Below are positions 9,045 to 17,360 of a stretch of 57,935 nucleotides of DNA, piece by piece. This DNA comes from JAUXFK01 sp034189035. Its GTDB lineage: Bacteria; Desulfobacterota; UBA8473. The position numbers and the translations under genes were made by a program. The DNA lies in the NCBI GenBank assembly GCA_034189035.1, contig JAXHVA010000016.1, forward strand, positions 1 to 57,935, read 5' to 3'. Numbering within the stretch: position 1 is the first letter of the stretch; each line of letters opens with the position of its first letter. The notes beneath the pieces were generated by a model, which was not told the DNA's origin, searched no databases, and saw nothing but the letters and a program-made list of their open reading frames with translations.

Positions 9045-10772
9045 TTATTCAGAGGTTGCCTTAGTATTTCTTAAGCAACTGTTTGTGATCGGTAAACGTC
9101 GGTCTTTACCAAATGCCTTCGGTGTGATCTTAATACCTGGCGGAGCCTGTCTTCTTTTGTATTCATTACGATCAACCATACGGACAATATCATTTATTAT
9201 GTCAGGATCAAATCCAGAATGAATAATTCTGTCTATGGGCTTGTCTTTTTCAACATATGCTCTTAAAATATTATCAAGAATGGAATACGGGGGTAATGTG
9301 TCTTCATCTCTTTGATCTGGTCGTAATTCCGCTGATGGAGGTCTTTGCAAAACGCTTTGAGGGATAACATTGCGTCCCCACAATGCATTAACGTATTCCG
9401 ACAGTTCGTAAACAATTGTCTTAGGGACATCTTTGATTACTGCAAATCCCCCTGCCATATCGCCATAAAGGGTGCAATACCCGACTGCAATCTCACTCTT
9501 GTTGCCGGTTGTAAGTACAAGCCAGCTAAACCGGTTCGACAGAGCCATGAGTATGTTCCCACGGATGCGCGCTTGGATGTTCTCATAGGTGACTCCACGC
9601 TCCTCATCTTTGAAAATATCCCTGAATGCATAAACATAAGATCGATAAATATCTTTTAACGGAACCGTAATCAATTGAATTTCCAAGTTTTCTGCAAGTA
9701 ATTCCGCATCAGACAGGGTTTCGCAAGAAGTATATTGAGACGGCATAGTTACGCCAACCACATTTTCCGGTCCCAATGCATCCACTGCGATGACCGCTGT
9801 TAAGGAAGAATCTATTCCGCCGCTCAATCCGGTCACGACTTTTTTAAAGCCGTTCTTTTTAGCATAGTCCTTAGTGCCTAAAATGAGGCATTGATACACT
9901 TCACCGAGTCTTCCGTATTCATTGGCCAGGATCCCAGCGAAAATTGTCTTGTGCTCATGTGAATAGGACTCCAACGAAATTAAGGCTTCTTTGGGATCGT
10001 ATGGCCCGGTACTTTTAAGCGACCCTTTATCACGACCGATTTGGATATCAGTAATGAGAAAATCCTCCTTAAATCGTTTTGCCCTCGCTATAACCTTGCC
10101 TTGAGGATTCATAACGAAGCTTCCTCCGTCAAATACCAATTCATCTTGCCCTCCGACAAGATTGTTAAAACATACAAATGCGTTCGTACTCTTGGCAAAA
10201 CGATCCACGATCCTTAAACGAATTCCTACCTTGTCCATATGAAAAGGAGATGCTGAAATGTTTAATATGATATCTGCCCTACTCTTTCCGGCAAAATGTT
10301 CCGAAATGCCACCTTCGATCCATATATCCTCGCATATAGTGACCGTAAAGAATATCCGATTCATTTCAAAGACAAGAGAACGTAACCCACGCTTAAAATA
10401 ACGTTTTTCGTCAAAGGGTCCATAGTTGGGAAGCTCAACCTTATGATATGTTTTCACCAACTTCTGATTCTGTATGATTGCCGCTGCATTATATACTTCA
10501 CAATTGCAAAAATCGGCATAACCGACGACTACTGCAATATCTTTTGTCTGTTGTCTGATATGTTCAATTGCATTGAGGTTTTCCTTTAAAAATTCAGACT
10601 TCAAAAGAAGGTCTTCAGGAGGGTATCCGCATACAGTAAGCTCAGGGAAGGTGATGATATCCGTATCTTGATTTCGCGCCTTCTCGATGAAATCGATGAT
10701 TTTTTCTATGTTTTCCGAAAACCCTCCAACAAGTGTATTTATTTGTGCCTGAGCAATTCTGATGACTGGCAT
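9045..10772 (-). CDS. nadE: Glutamine-dependent NAD+ synthetase
   Basis: A 575-residue two-domain enzyme that makes NAD+ from deamido-NAD+, ATP and glutamine. The N-terminal nitrilase-type glutaminase (about residues 1-260) shows the catalytic Glu (FPELTVCGYPPEDLL), Lys (YHKVELPNYG) and Cys (VTICEDIW). The C-terminal synthetase has the PP-loop SGGIDSSLTAVIAVDALG near residue 315 and the later motif TTGNKSEIAVGYCTLYGDM. Its length is normal for the bacterial glutamine-dependent form. The ATG is supported by AAGGAAAA upstream. It is not part of the gln operon, whose promoter lies between them, but uses glutamine and so fits the nitrogen-assimilation setting. Confidence 0.95.
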   Translation of the reverse strand: MPVIRIAQAQINTLVGGFSENIEKIIDFIEKARNQDTDIITFPELTVCGYPPEDLLLKSEFLKENLNAIEHIRQQTKDIAVVVGYADFCNCEVYNAAAIIQNQKLVKTYHKVELPNYGPFDEKRYFKRGLRSLVFEMNRIFFTVTICEDIWIEGGISEHFAGKSRADIILNISASPFHMDKVGIRLRIVDRFAKSTNAFVCFNNLVGGQDELVFDGGSFVMNPQGKVIARAKRFKEDFLITDIQIGRDKGSLKSTGPYDPKEALISLESYSHEHKTIFAGILANEYGRLGEVYQCLILGTKDYAKKNGFKKVVTGLSGGIDSSLTAVIAVDALGPENVVGVTMPSQYTSCETLSDAELLAENLEIQLITVPLKDIYRSYVYAFRDIFKDEERGVTYENIQARIRGNILMALSNRFSWLVLTTGNKSEIAVGYCTLYGDMAGGFAVIKDVPKTIVYELSEYVNALWGRNVIPQSVLQRPPSAELRPDQRDEDTLPPYSILDNILRAYVEKDKPIDRIIHSGFDPDIINDIVRMVDRNEYKRRQAPPGIKITPKAFGKDRRLPITNSCLRNTKATSE

Positions 10773-10889
10773 TGTGGAATTTTCCTTGATAAAATCAACG
10801 TCTATGAAAGCATGGGCAAACGATTTCGTGTTTTTAAGTCATCCATCTCAAGCATAATTTCATCAACTTTCCATAGTTTCAAACATTAA

Positions 10890-11110
10890 GATAGGGGCAT
10901 CACTCAAGGGCCTGTTGTCTAAAAGAATAATTCCTTTTCGCTTTGCCCAAAATGTTTTTTTATACTTGAATAAGGCTTACTCCAAACGATTTTAAAACTC
11001 GCCCATTGGGGATCAAACAGTTTAAATCGCTAAAGTTCCGCTTTGCCAAGATTTATAAACAAAAAATCTTTTGATGACCACTCAAAGGAATTTTTCCTTT
11101 GGGCAACAGC
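10890..11110. other. Intergenic stretch without a gene upstream of nadE
   Basis: Both strands are closed by stops here. A block around 10980-11045 (containing CGCCCATTGGGGATCAAAC) is less AT-rich than its flanks and could be a conserved noncoding or repeat element, but it cannot be identified from this window alone. Confidence 0.3.
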
Positions 11111-11121
11111 CAGTCAAAAAA

Positions 11122-11251
11122 TATCGGAGAACCGAATCCTGTCTACCCCCTATTCCTAGGCTAATGAAAGCTCTTTTTTCAAAAATTCAGGTCAGACCGG
11201 GAGGTATCTTCCAGCCTTTACACCGACTCATTCGGTTTCATTCTTATAGAA
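11122..11251 (-). pseudogene. Remnant of a nifV-like (homocitrate synthase family) gene
   Basis: The minus strand encodes LEDTSRSDLNF after a fragment SIRMKPNESV. NifV in this window (26848-27954) reads SIRHVKDNGSC then LEDASRSDLNFLKK at the same spacing. The DNA match goes beyond the protein: a 34-base stretch at 11180-11213 differs from nifV at only two positions, and similarity continues through the segment matching QEEGVDRIRFAD, but in shifted frames with stops. It is a degraded internal fragment of a gene of the same family, probably a former duplicate. No start or end of the gene remains. Confidence 0.7.
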
Positions 11252-11384
11252 ATATCAAAGAGATGTCGCTCCATGAGTGCTCGGATCTGTTAGAGTACTA
11301 ACTCCTAGATCTAGTTTTAGCAATACTCATGCCAAATCACCCTTGTATATAGGTTTTCGTTTAACGAGCTATGAAAACAGGCAC

Positions 11385-11843
11385 TTAGCCATAAACCGAT
11401 GCTGAAGGGCAGCACTGCCTATCATAGATATACTGTTCCAATTCGTGCAGCGATGAAAGAAGAACAGACCTTATCATAGCAGAATCAGTATGCTTAAAGT
11501 TGCTTATCTCAATATGCTCATCTTTGAGCAGAATGTCCAAAGTAAGACCGGTACATTTAGAGACTGGTAGGGTACTGGTTGAGTTTATTTTGGAAATTTC
11601 CAGACCGTGCAAACGTTTTTCAAGATATTTATAGAGTGTGTTCCGGTGATTCAAATACATGTCTACAAAGGTAATTTCACAATTGCTTGACTTTTGGTAT
11701 AAAAAGAGAATAACATGAAGAATATTCTCGCAAAGACCGTTGAAGAGATGAGATCCCTCGTAATCTATAGAATCTAGAACAACCACTTGTTCAGTGTCAT
11801 TATATAAGATTCTGACACCATATGGATGCTTCCTGTCTACCAA
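11385..11843 (-). CDS. Hypothetical protein
   Basis: An open frame of 152 codons that I do not recognise. The product is mixed alpha/beta in appearance, has no signal peptide or membrane segment, and contains four Cys (C38, C54, C96 and a CC pair near the C-terminus) without a clear metal-binding spacing. Residues 65-85 (LNHRNTLYKYLEKRLHGLEI) look helical. Base composition is similar to its neighbours, and the lack of stops over 450 bp in AT-rich DNA supports a real gene. It is divergent from the thiolase gene on its right. No function is suggested. Confidence 0.45.
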   Translation of the reverse strand: MVDRKHPYGVRILYNDTEQVVVLDSIDYEGSHLFNGLCENILHVILFLYQKSSNCEITFVDMYLNHRNTLYKYLEKRLHGLEISKINSTSTLPVSKCTGLTLDILLKDEHIEISNFKHTDSAMIRSVLLSSLHELEQYIYDRQCCPSASVYG

Positions 11844-11993
11844 ATCTTGATGAGAAGTAATTGAAAGTTCAAACTATACTATTGAATAAAGTGTCATTAA
11901 GAGTGGGCTCTTTGGTTACCGTACAGTTTCGAAAGTTTTTAAGGAATGTAACTTTTAAAGTTACAAAATGAGTTGAAATGGAGGTGTGAAAGT

Positions 11994-13259
11994 ATGCAGA
12001 AAACGAGAAAACTTGGAAGGGGCGTGGCCGTTGTAGGGGCAGGTATGTCTAATTTCGGCATGTTTTCCGACAAAGACTCAAAAGATCTCTTTTCAGAGGC
12101 TTTTAGAGACATGGTTTCGTCGGTTGATAAGGGGATTGATCCAAACGATATAGAGGCACTCTATCTCGGTAATTTTACAAACGATTTTTTCGTTCATCAG
12201 TCTCACTGGGGGCCGCTCATATCGGATGTGATTGGAACGATACCGAAACCGGCCACAAGAACGGAAGGCGCCTGCGCATCGAGCGCCCTTGCCTTTCGTG
12301 AAGGGATATTCGCGATTGCTTCAGGATACTATGACATGGTGCTGGTGGGCGGTGTGGAAGACATGTCAAAGTGTTCCACAACCGAGGTTGCAGAAGGTCT
12401 GGCCCTTGCGACCGTCCCCTATGAAGGCAGGGTCGGGTTCACCTTTCCGGGTGTATTCGGGACCATAGCTACCGCGTATTTCGCAAAACATGGAGCAAGT
12501 CACGAACACCTTATGAACGTTACCATAAAAAGCCACAACAACGCTCCCCTCAATCCAAAAGGGCAGTACAGGGTCTCTATCAGAGACCTTATGAGATCAA
12601 AAGCTGCGAGCTTAAAGAAAAAGGGCAAGCCTGTACCAGACTGGAAAGATGAGAAGGGTTTTCTGGGGGATCCGTCCGCAAACCCCGTGGTTGCCTGGCC
12701 ATTACGTCTTTTCGATTGCTGTCCTATAAGTGACGGAGCAAGTTGTGTATTGTTGGTTGCCGAAGACATAGCTAAAAACTTTACAGACGATCCCATTTAT
12801 GTGGCAGGGATGGGCCAGGGAAGTGGCCGGGGTTTTCATTCATCAACATCCCTTACCTCTTTTGAAGCCACGAAGAAGGCCGCGGAAGATGCATACACCA
12901 TGTCGGGACTGAAGCCCGAAGATATTCAGTTCAGCGAAGTGCATGATTGTTTTTCCATAGCGGAATTGATTCATATTGAGGATCTGGGATTTTTCAACGA
13001 AGGAGAAGGATACAAAGCCGTTGAAGAGGGCCTGACAAAACTTGACGGCAAGAAACCTATTAATACATCCGGAGGGCTGAAATGCAAAGGACACCCTGTG
13101 GGAGCTACGGGTGTGTCCCAGCTCTTTGAAGTCTGGAAGCAGTTGAGGGGCCAGGCGGGTGAACGGCAGGTTCCCATAAAGGATTTGAGAATAGGGGCTG
13201 CCCATAACCTGGGAGGCACAGGCGGCACATGCACATTCACTATTCTGGAAAGGAGGTAA
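11994..13259 (+). CDS. Thiolase-family acyl-CoA acetyltransferase
   Basis: A 421-residue thiolase. The acylated cysteine is in EGACASSALAFREG (about residue 90), the catalytic His in HDCFSIAELIHIEDLG (about 315), and the C-terminal motif CKGHPVGATG (about 365) is complete. The start is the ATG at 11994, 7 bp after GGAGGTG; an upstream TTG lacks this. It belongs to the thiolase subgroup that works with a small zinc-ribbon/OB-fold partner, which follows 4 bp downstream. Such pairs include archaeal acetoacetyl-CoA thiolase and the BbsAB benzoylsuccinyl-CoA thiolase. The substrate here is unknown. A beta-oxidation or aromatic-acid pathway is plausible for a Desulfobacterota member but is inference. 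Confidence 0.9.
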   Translation: MQKTRKLGRGVAVVGAGMSNFGMFSDKDSKDLFSEAFRDMVSSVDKGIDPNDIEALYLGNFTNDFFVHQSHWGPLISDVIGTIPKPATRTEGACASSALAFREGIFAIASGYYDMVLVGGVEDMSKCSTTEVAEGLALATVPYEGRVGFTFPGVFGTIATAYFAKHGASHEHLMNVTIKSHNNAPLNPKGQYRVSIRDLMRSKAASLKKKGKPVPDWKDEKGFLGDPSANPVVAWPLRLFDCCPISDGASCVLLVAEDIAKNFTDDPIYVAGMGQGSGRGFHSSTSLTSFEATKKAAEDAYTMSGLKPEDIQFSEVHDCFSIAELIHIEDLGFFNEGEGYKAVEEGLTKLDGKKPINTSGGLKCKGHPVGATGVSQLFEVWKQLRGQAGERQVPIKDLRIGAAHNLGGTGGTCTFTILERR

Positions 13260-13263
13260 CGTT

Positions 13264-13686
13264 ATGGAAGAGAGACCTTTGAGTGATATCTCATTCAATC
13301 AGTATTTAAACGAAGAGAAGCTTATGGGCTCCAAATGTAAGAAGTGCGGGGCAGTTTACACGCCTCCCCGTTCCCTATGCACGGAATGTTATAGTTCTGA
13401 GTCCGACATGGAGTGGATCGAGATGAAAGGAAAGGGCAATTTACTGGCCTTTACCTGTATTCATGTGGGGCCTCAATTCATGATAGATGAAGGTTTCGAC
13501 AGAAATAACCCGTATTGCGTCGGAGTGGTCGGGCTGGAAGAAGGCACAAAGGTCGATGCACGGATTGAAGGGGTGGACACTAAAAATCCGGAGACGATAA
13601 AAGTGGGGACCCCTTTGACCGTTGCCTTTCTTCACAGGGGAGAAGGTGAAAAGATGAAGACATTTCTCGCTTTCACGCCTGAGTAG
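13264..13686 (+). CDS. Zn-ribbon OB-fold protein (DUF35), thiolase partner
   Basis: A 140-residue protein with an N-terminal rubredoxin-like zinc ribbon (CKKCGAVYTPPRSLCTEC, about residues 21-38) and a C-terminal OB fold. In characterised systems this subunit bridges the thiolase to its partner and binds CoA. The gene starts 4 bp after the thiolase stop, with the ribosome-binding site GGAGG inside the thiolase's last codons, so translation is coupled. It has no catalytic residues of its own. Confidence 0.9.
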   Translation: MEERPLSDISFNQYLNEEKLMGSKCKKCGAVYTPPRSLCTECYSSESDMEWIEMKGKGNLLAFTCIHVGPQFMIDEGFDRNNPYCVGVVGLEEGTKVDARIEGVDTKNPETIKVGTPLTVAFLHRGEGEKMKTFLAFTPE

Positions 13687-13764
13687 TACACGTTAAAATT
13701 CGGCTTCAGGTGTCAGTGTTCACATTTCAGATTTTTTTCTCGTTCCTGGCACCTGAAACCTGAA

Positions 13765-13811
13765 AATTGCTGGGAATCAATAGAACAGGGGTTCTATTAA
13801 TTCCAGCAATT
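13765..13811. repeat. Long near-perfect inverted repeat (hairpin)
   Basis: AATTGCTGGGAATCAATAGAAC, loop AGGG, then the complementary arm GTTCTATTAATTCCAGCAATT form a stem of about 20 bp with one bulge and one G-T pair. A weaker inverted repeat (TTCAGGTGTCAG ... CTGGCACCTGAA) lies just upstream at about 13702-13757. No T run follows, so this looks more like a palindromic repeat element than a plain terminator, though it may still end the thiolase operon. The rest of 13687-14079 shows no gene. Confidence 0.6.
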
Positions 13812-14079
13812 CCCGGTTACATACGCCCATACTGTATCCCGCCAATGCTTCTTCCCCTTCTCGCTCAATATATTTTGACCGCAGATGCCTGGGCGGTCCA
13901 GGAACAGTTTTTAGATTCGCTCGCATACCCCACAGCACGCTGCAGGGTTACCACTTGCCATTGTGGTTCAGCCCTCGGATAATATCACTACATTTTCAGG
14001 CTGAAACGCCTTGTCTCTGCACCTGTCCGACTCTTTGAAAATAAGGACGAACAGACTTCAATGGTTGAGGATTTCCCGG

Positions 14080-14108
14080 TTGACACGATAATTAGGAGGA
14101 TATATACT
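14080..14108 (+). promoter_or_regulatory. Sigma-70 promoter of the MazEF-type pair
   Basis: TTGACA (14080-14085), a 17-bp spacer and TATACT (14103-14108) form a near-consensus housekeeping promoter. The start site near 14115 favours the antitoxin ATG at 14143 over the one at 14122. Toxin-antitoxin operons are usually autorepressed at such promoters; no clear operator palindrome is visible. Confidence 0.7.
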
Positions 14109-14142
14109 ATTCATTATTTATATGGTAAAATGGGGGCATAAA

Positions 14143-14376
14143 ATGAGAACCAAAAGAAAGGTCAGTCTCACCATTGATGAAGAAATCTATACAGCTATCG
14201 AGAGCGCATCAAAAACTTATGGGATAGCAAAAAGCCAAATTGCGCAGAAGGCTTTTAGCCTTTGGCTTAAAAAAGAGTCTGAAGCTCTTATGGCGAAAGG
14301 CTATGAAGAGATGTTTGAAGAGGATAAGGAAATTGCAGAGGAATCCTTTGAAGCCCAAAGGGAGATTTTAAAGTGA
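14143..14376 (+). CDS. Ribbon-helix-helix-type antitoxin (MazE/PemI role)
   Basis: A 77-residue protein starting MRTKRKVSLTIDEEIYTAI, a typical ribbon-helix-helix DNA-binding N-terminus (beta strand RKVSLTIDEE, then two helices). The very acidic C-terminal half (EEMFEEDKEIAEESFEAQ) would bind and block the toxin. The start at 14143 is preceded by GGGGG; an ATG 21 bp upstream is possible. It overlaps the toxin gene by 4 bp, antitoxin first, the usual order. Confidence 0.8.
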   Translation: MRTKRKVSLTIDEEIYTAIESASKTYGIAKSQIAQKAFSLWLKKESEALMAKGYEEMFEEDKEIAEESFEAQREILK

Positions 14377-14717
14377 AAGATTATCCCAGGCGAGGTGAGG
14401 TATGGATGGTGAACTGGAATCCCGCCAGAGGAAGTGAACAGGCCGGCATGCGGCCGGCGCTCATCATTCAAAATGATATCGGCAATGAGAAAGCACCGAC
14501 AACTATCGTGGCTGCAATCTCAAATACAGTAAGGTTGTATCCCATGAACGTGGAAATCAGATCTCCGGAAGGTGGTCTCAAATGCTCTTCCATCATTAAG
14601 ACAAGTCAAATACTCACCATCTCTAAAGAAAGATTGGAAAAGCGCCTTGGCAGCTTGAGTATTGAGAAGATGGTTGAGGTAGACAGGGCTATTAAATTAA
14701 GTTTGTCGTTATCATAG
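14373..14717 (+). CDS. MazF/PemK-family mRNA endoribonuclease toxin
   Basis: A 114-residue toxin with the family's opening motif RRGEVWMVNWNPARGSEQAG followed by MRPALIIQND and, near the middle, the strand with SIIKTSQILTI that carries the catalytic Thr region. The fold is the SH3-like barrel of MazF, which cleaves single-stranded RNA at short sequences. It starts with GTG inside the antitoxin's last codons (4-bp overlap). It is the left border of the defence island. Confidence 0.88.
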   Translation: MKDYPRRGEVWMVNWNPARGSEQAGMRPALIIQNDIGNEKAPTTIVAAISNTVRLYPMNVEIRSPEGGLKCSSIIKTSQILTISKERLEKRLGSLSIEKMVEVDRAIKLSLSLS

Positions 14718-15027
14718 GTCGGAAAGCCCGTCAAACCGGCTTTATTGTGTTGATGTCCGCGGCCTTTCCTTTTCCATGCGGGCTCAGAGCTTAATCGCAT
14801 ATTGACGGCAGGCGGCAAACGGTATGTTTTGAGCTTGAGTAGAACCCGGCAACTCCGCGGTTTCAGATGTTTCTCCATTTGTGTGGAATTGTTGTGGGGA
14901 AAGCGAATTGACTTTCTACCAATCCTTTGATATTTGTCAGGCCCGCCATAAATCCTTTACTCATTCCTTCACAACTCAGGTGTCGTATCAAAGGCTGGTG
15001 CAAGACGAAGAGACATATCCGGTGTTA
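14718..15027. other. Intergenic stretch between toxin and CBASS genes
   Basis: No gene can be supported here. An open minus-strand frame over 14606-14878 overlaps the toxin gene and has no family resemblance or ribosome-binding site. Several short C+G-rich patches (CCGCGGCC around 14757) suggest imported or degraded sequence. Confidence 0.35.
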
Positions 15028-15762
15028 TCATACCTCTTTCATTGATGATTTTTTCTCTTTCTCATTTACTATGCTATGTAAATCATGTTGGACATCCTGC
15101 CAATCAACCTGTTGCCGAGCCTCTCTAATACGATCCCGGTGACAGTTGCGCAATTGACTTCCAGAATTGCAGGGGCAGGGTTCATGACCTTTCGGATGAT
15201 TTTTCCTGGCAAGCAGATTCATGAAACCGATGATATCAGCTTCGACCGGCATACCCAATAATTCAGCATAGAATTCACGAATGCCCCTGCCAAAATGAGA
15301 ACGTTCCCCCCAAGGCGGGGGTTCTTGAAATGCATCAAAATGCTCTTGCCATACTAAAAAAGGCGCAACCATATTTTCAATGAAATAAACAATGGTTGGG
15401 TTTGAACGCCAGCGGCTGTTCATTTCCGACCTTACACCCAAACATGCAGCGCCGTCTTTCATGATGTGGCGATCAATATTATTTATCGGCAGCTTCGGAT
15501 CATTGCAAAACAATTCCGGCGGATGTTTGGGGTAATCGTTTGGGAAAACAATAACAATGCCGTATTCGATGTCACGATCCGTATCGGGTACATGAATACT
15601 GTACGTACCGTGGACCACGGCGCATTCAGCCTTGACATAAACGGCATCATTTATTTTAAAGTTTGGGATTGCGATCGTAAATCTTAATAGGGGACAGGCG
15701 GCAGCCAAGGCCTGCCTTTCCTCCCGGAACAAACGCCGGTTATTTTGATACCAATTGCCCAT
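15028..15762 (-). CDS. E2 ubiquitin-conjugating-like CBASS protein with C-terminal SEC-C motif
   Basis: A 244-residue protein with a prokaryotic E2 (UBC) fold. The proline-rich strand segment FPNDYPKHPPELFC (about residues 76-89) and the catalytic-cysteine segment KDGAACLGVRSEMN (about 105) are in the family order. The C-terminus carries CPCNSGSQLRNCH, a SEC-C zinc-binding motif. E2-only systems without E1 or JAB are the short form of type II CBASS, in which the E2 acts on the CD-NTase. The ATG at 15762 overlaps the CD-NTase stop as TGATG, which argues for coupled translation; an ATG at 15771 is the alternative. It is last in the three-gene operon. Confidence 0.8.
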   Translation of the reverse strand: MGNWYQNNRRLFREERQALAAACPLLRFTIAIPNFKINDAVYVKAECAVVHGTYSIHVPDTDRDIEYGIVIVFPNDYPKHPPELFCNDPKLPINNIDRHIMKDGAACLGVRSEMNSRWRSNPTIVYFIENMVAPFLVWQEHFDAFQEPPPWGERSHFGRGIREFYAELLGMPVEADIIGFMNLLARKNHPKGHEPCPCNSGSQLRNCHRDRIREARQQVDWQDVQHDLHSIVNEKEKKSSMKEV

Positions 15763-16736
15763 CAATCCCATCCCCAGGGTTTTGCAGGGTTTTTAGTTGC
15801 ATATACTCCGGCGACTTTAGCGGCATTTTCTCGTCTTTGACTCTCGTTTTCTTCTCTTTTAACCAAAGGAAATCGGTCCCCAAATTGTTTTCGCCAAAGA
15901 TTGGATGCTTTTTCCAGATCATCGATATCGATTGCTTTGGCGGCATCATCTGAAAACTTCTGGATTGCACCCTGAAAACGCAGTTTCTGCTCTTCACTTA
16001 ATCGGGCCGTCAATTCTTCCGATCCGTCCACCGGGTTATATACAACAAACACAAGATTAGCATTATTGGATATAGCGGTGACTGTCCTTGACAAAGCAAT
16101 GTCATCCCGATCATCGGCTTGAATGTGATGGGTTGCCAATACCGTTAAAATCAAACCGCTGGGCATGTTGCCGATCCGTCCGGACTGAAAATCCGCCCAG
16201 GCCTTTAAATAACGGACGATCCTACGGAGCTGATCTCCTTCCTGGTTTAAAAACCAGTCGGTTATAGCTTTGGGATCGCTGGGATGCCAATCCTTCGGTC
16301 CCTTGTCGGCCAACAGATAATCATTATTTAAAATTCCGTAAGCCGGCAGATCCACATGGTATTCGCCTGCAAATCGGACCCGCACGCAGGTTTGTTTATC
16401 AATTGATTTTTCATTGGTGTGCTCATCGGTTGCTTTTAACACCCATTGATGCACGGTTGCCGGGGTGGGCCAATTATCAATGTCATACGCGTCCAGGTGC
16501 TGCAGGTAGACCCCATCGTCAATGTCGAATTCACCATCAATCGGTTTGATCATGGTGTGCATGGAATAAGATCCTTGCCCTTGAAATTTCGGCACCAGAA
16601 CATTAAGGGTGTCCCGAAAGTATTTGCGGATCCGTTCTCGAATGGCATCACGGGATTTACGCAAGGATTCATTTTTCCGGAACGACAGCGCGATTATTCC
16701 ATAAAATTTTTTCATCTCTTTGTTTAAATCAGCCAT
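15762..16736 (-). CDS. CD-NTase (CBASS cyclic oligonucleotide synthase, DncV-like)
   Basis: A 324-residue nucleotidyltransferase of the cGAS/DncV-like family. The GS motif QGQGSYSMHT (about residue 52) is followed by the metal-binding pair in GEFDIDDGVYL (about 68) and the third carboxylate in GEYHVDLPAYG (about 128). All three are intact, so the enzyme should make a cyclic di- or trinucleotide on phage infection. The GEFDIDDG form resembles DncV, but the product cannot be deduced. The C-terminus PAKPWGWD lies next to the E2 gene; in type II systems the CD-NTase C-terminus is the conjugation site. It overlaps the upstream membrane-protein gene by 8 bp. Confidence 0.9.
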   Translation of the reverse strand: MADLNKEMKKFYGIIALSFRKNESLRKSRDAIRERIRKYFRDTLNVLVPKFQGQGSYSMHTMIKPIDGEFDIDDGVYLQHLDAYDIDNWPTPATVHQWVLKATDEHTNEKSIDKQTCVRVRFAGEYHVDLPAYGILNNDYLLADKGPKDWHPSDPKAITDWFLNQEGDQLRRIVRYLKAWADFQSGRIGNMPSGLILTVLATHHIQADDRDDIALSRTVTAISNNANLVFVVYNPVDGSEELTARLSEEQKLRFQGAIQKFSDDAAKAIDIDDLEKASNLWRKQFGDRFPLVKREENESQRRENAAKVAGVYATKNPAKPWGWD

Positions 16737-17250
16737 TAGAGTTACCCTCCTTTTTCATTTGTTCGATTTTGGTTTGAGTATTGAGTTGCCTGTCCGAATG
16801 AGCGGGTGACCAGGTCAGAATAAGAAGGGCTACTGCAACAATGATCAACCAGACGCACAAGGTACAAAAATGATCGTTCCATTTTATTTTGGTGCCGCGG
16901 TATTCAGACGGCAAAATTGAAAAACCTTTCATATAAAGGTCTGCATCGTAAAGCCCCAATGCCTTTTCGCACCTGATCAATGTGTTTCGATTGTTGTTAA
17001 ACCCGCTCCTGAGGCTCCATATAAAATAGAGGGTGCCGGCAAAAAGGGCCAAAATTAACAGTGTCAAAGCAAATCGCTGTGAATTCAAGAGGTTTGCCTG
17101 GCTGATCAATAGCCAGCCCAAGCCGATGGCCATACCTGAAATCCAGAGTGTAAACTGAACGCTCCGTTCCCGAATTTTATGGGATGCCTGGTAGCGTTCC
17201 TGAAGCTCGGTAAGCATTACCTGAAATTTTTGATTTTCGTTTAATTGCAT
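16729..17250 (-). CDS. Predicted CBASS membrane effector (small multi-TM protein)
   Basis: A 173-residue protein with an N-terminal amphipathic helix (residues 5-27), two close hydrophobic segments (about 29-50 and 57-79), a soluble middle with CEKALGLYDADLYMKGF, and a third membrane segment (about 127-147). The layout resembles SLATT-type and other pore-forming effectors that open when they bind the cyclic nucleotide. It is first in the CBASS operon, with a strong GGAGG site before the ATG, and overlaps the CD-NTase gene. I cannot match it to a named Cap family, so effector status rests on membrane topology and operon position. Confidence 0.7.
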   Translation of the reverse strand: MQLNENQKFQVMLTELQERYQASHKIRERSVQFTLWISGMAIGLGWLLISQANLLNSQRFALTLLILALFAGTLYFIWSLRSGFNNNRNTLIRCEKALGLYDADLYMKGFSILPSEYRGTKIKWNDHFCTLCVWLIIVAVALLILTWSPAHSDRQLNTQTKIEQMKKEGNSNG

Positions 17251-17360
17251 TTGATATCCTCCACGCTAATTTATTTTGCAAGATATTATATATCGCATCC
17301 TAAAATAAAAGTCAACATTTTTATTGCAGTATTCATTATACTGTGATAATTAATTTTAGA

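Noticed and set aside
12500..13298. Several long minus-strand frames opposite the thiolase gene
   Set aside because: They are antisense shadows of a well-supported enzyme and have no ribosome-binding sites or domains.
14606..14878. 90-codon minus-strand frame overlapping the toxin gene end
   Set aside because: Half of it is antisense to the toxin gene, and the rest shows no family resemblance.
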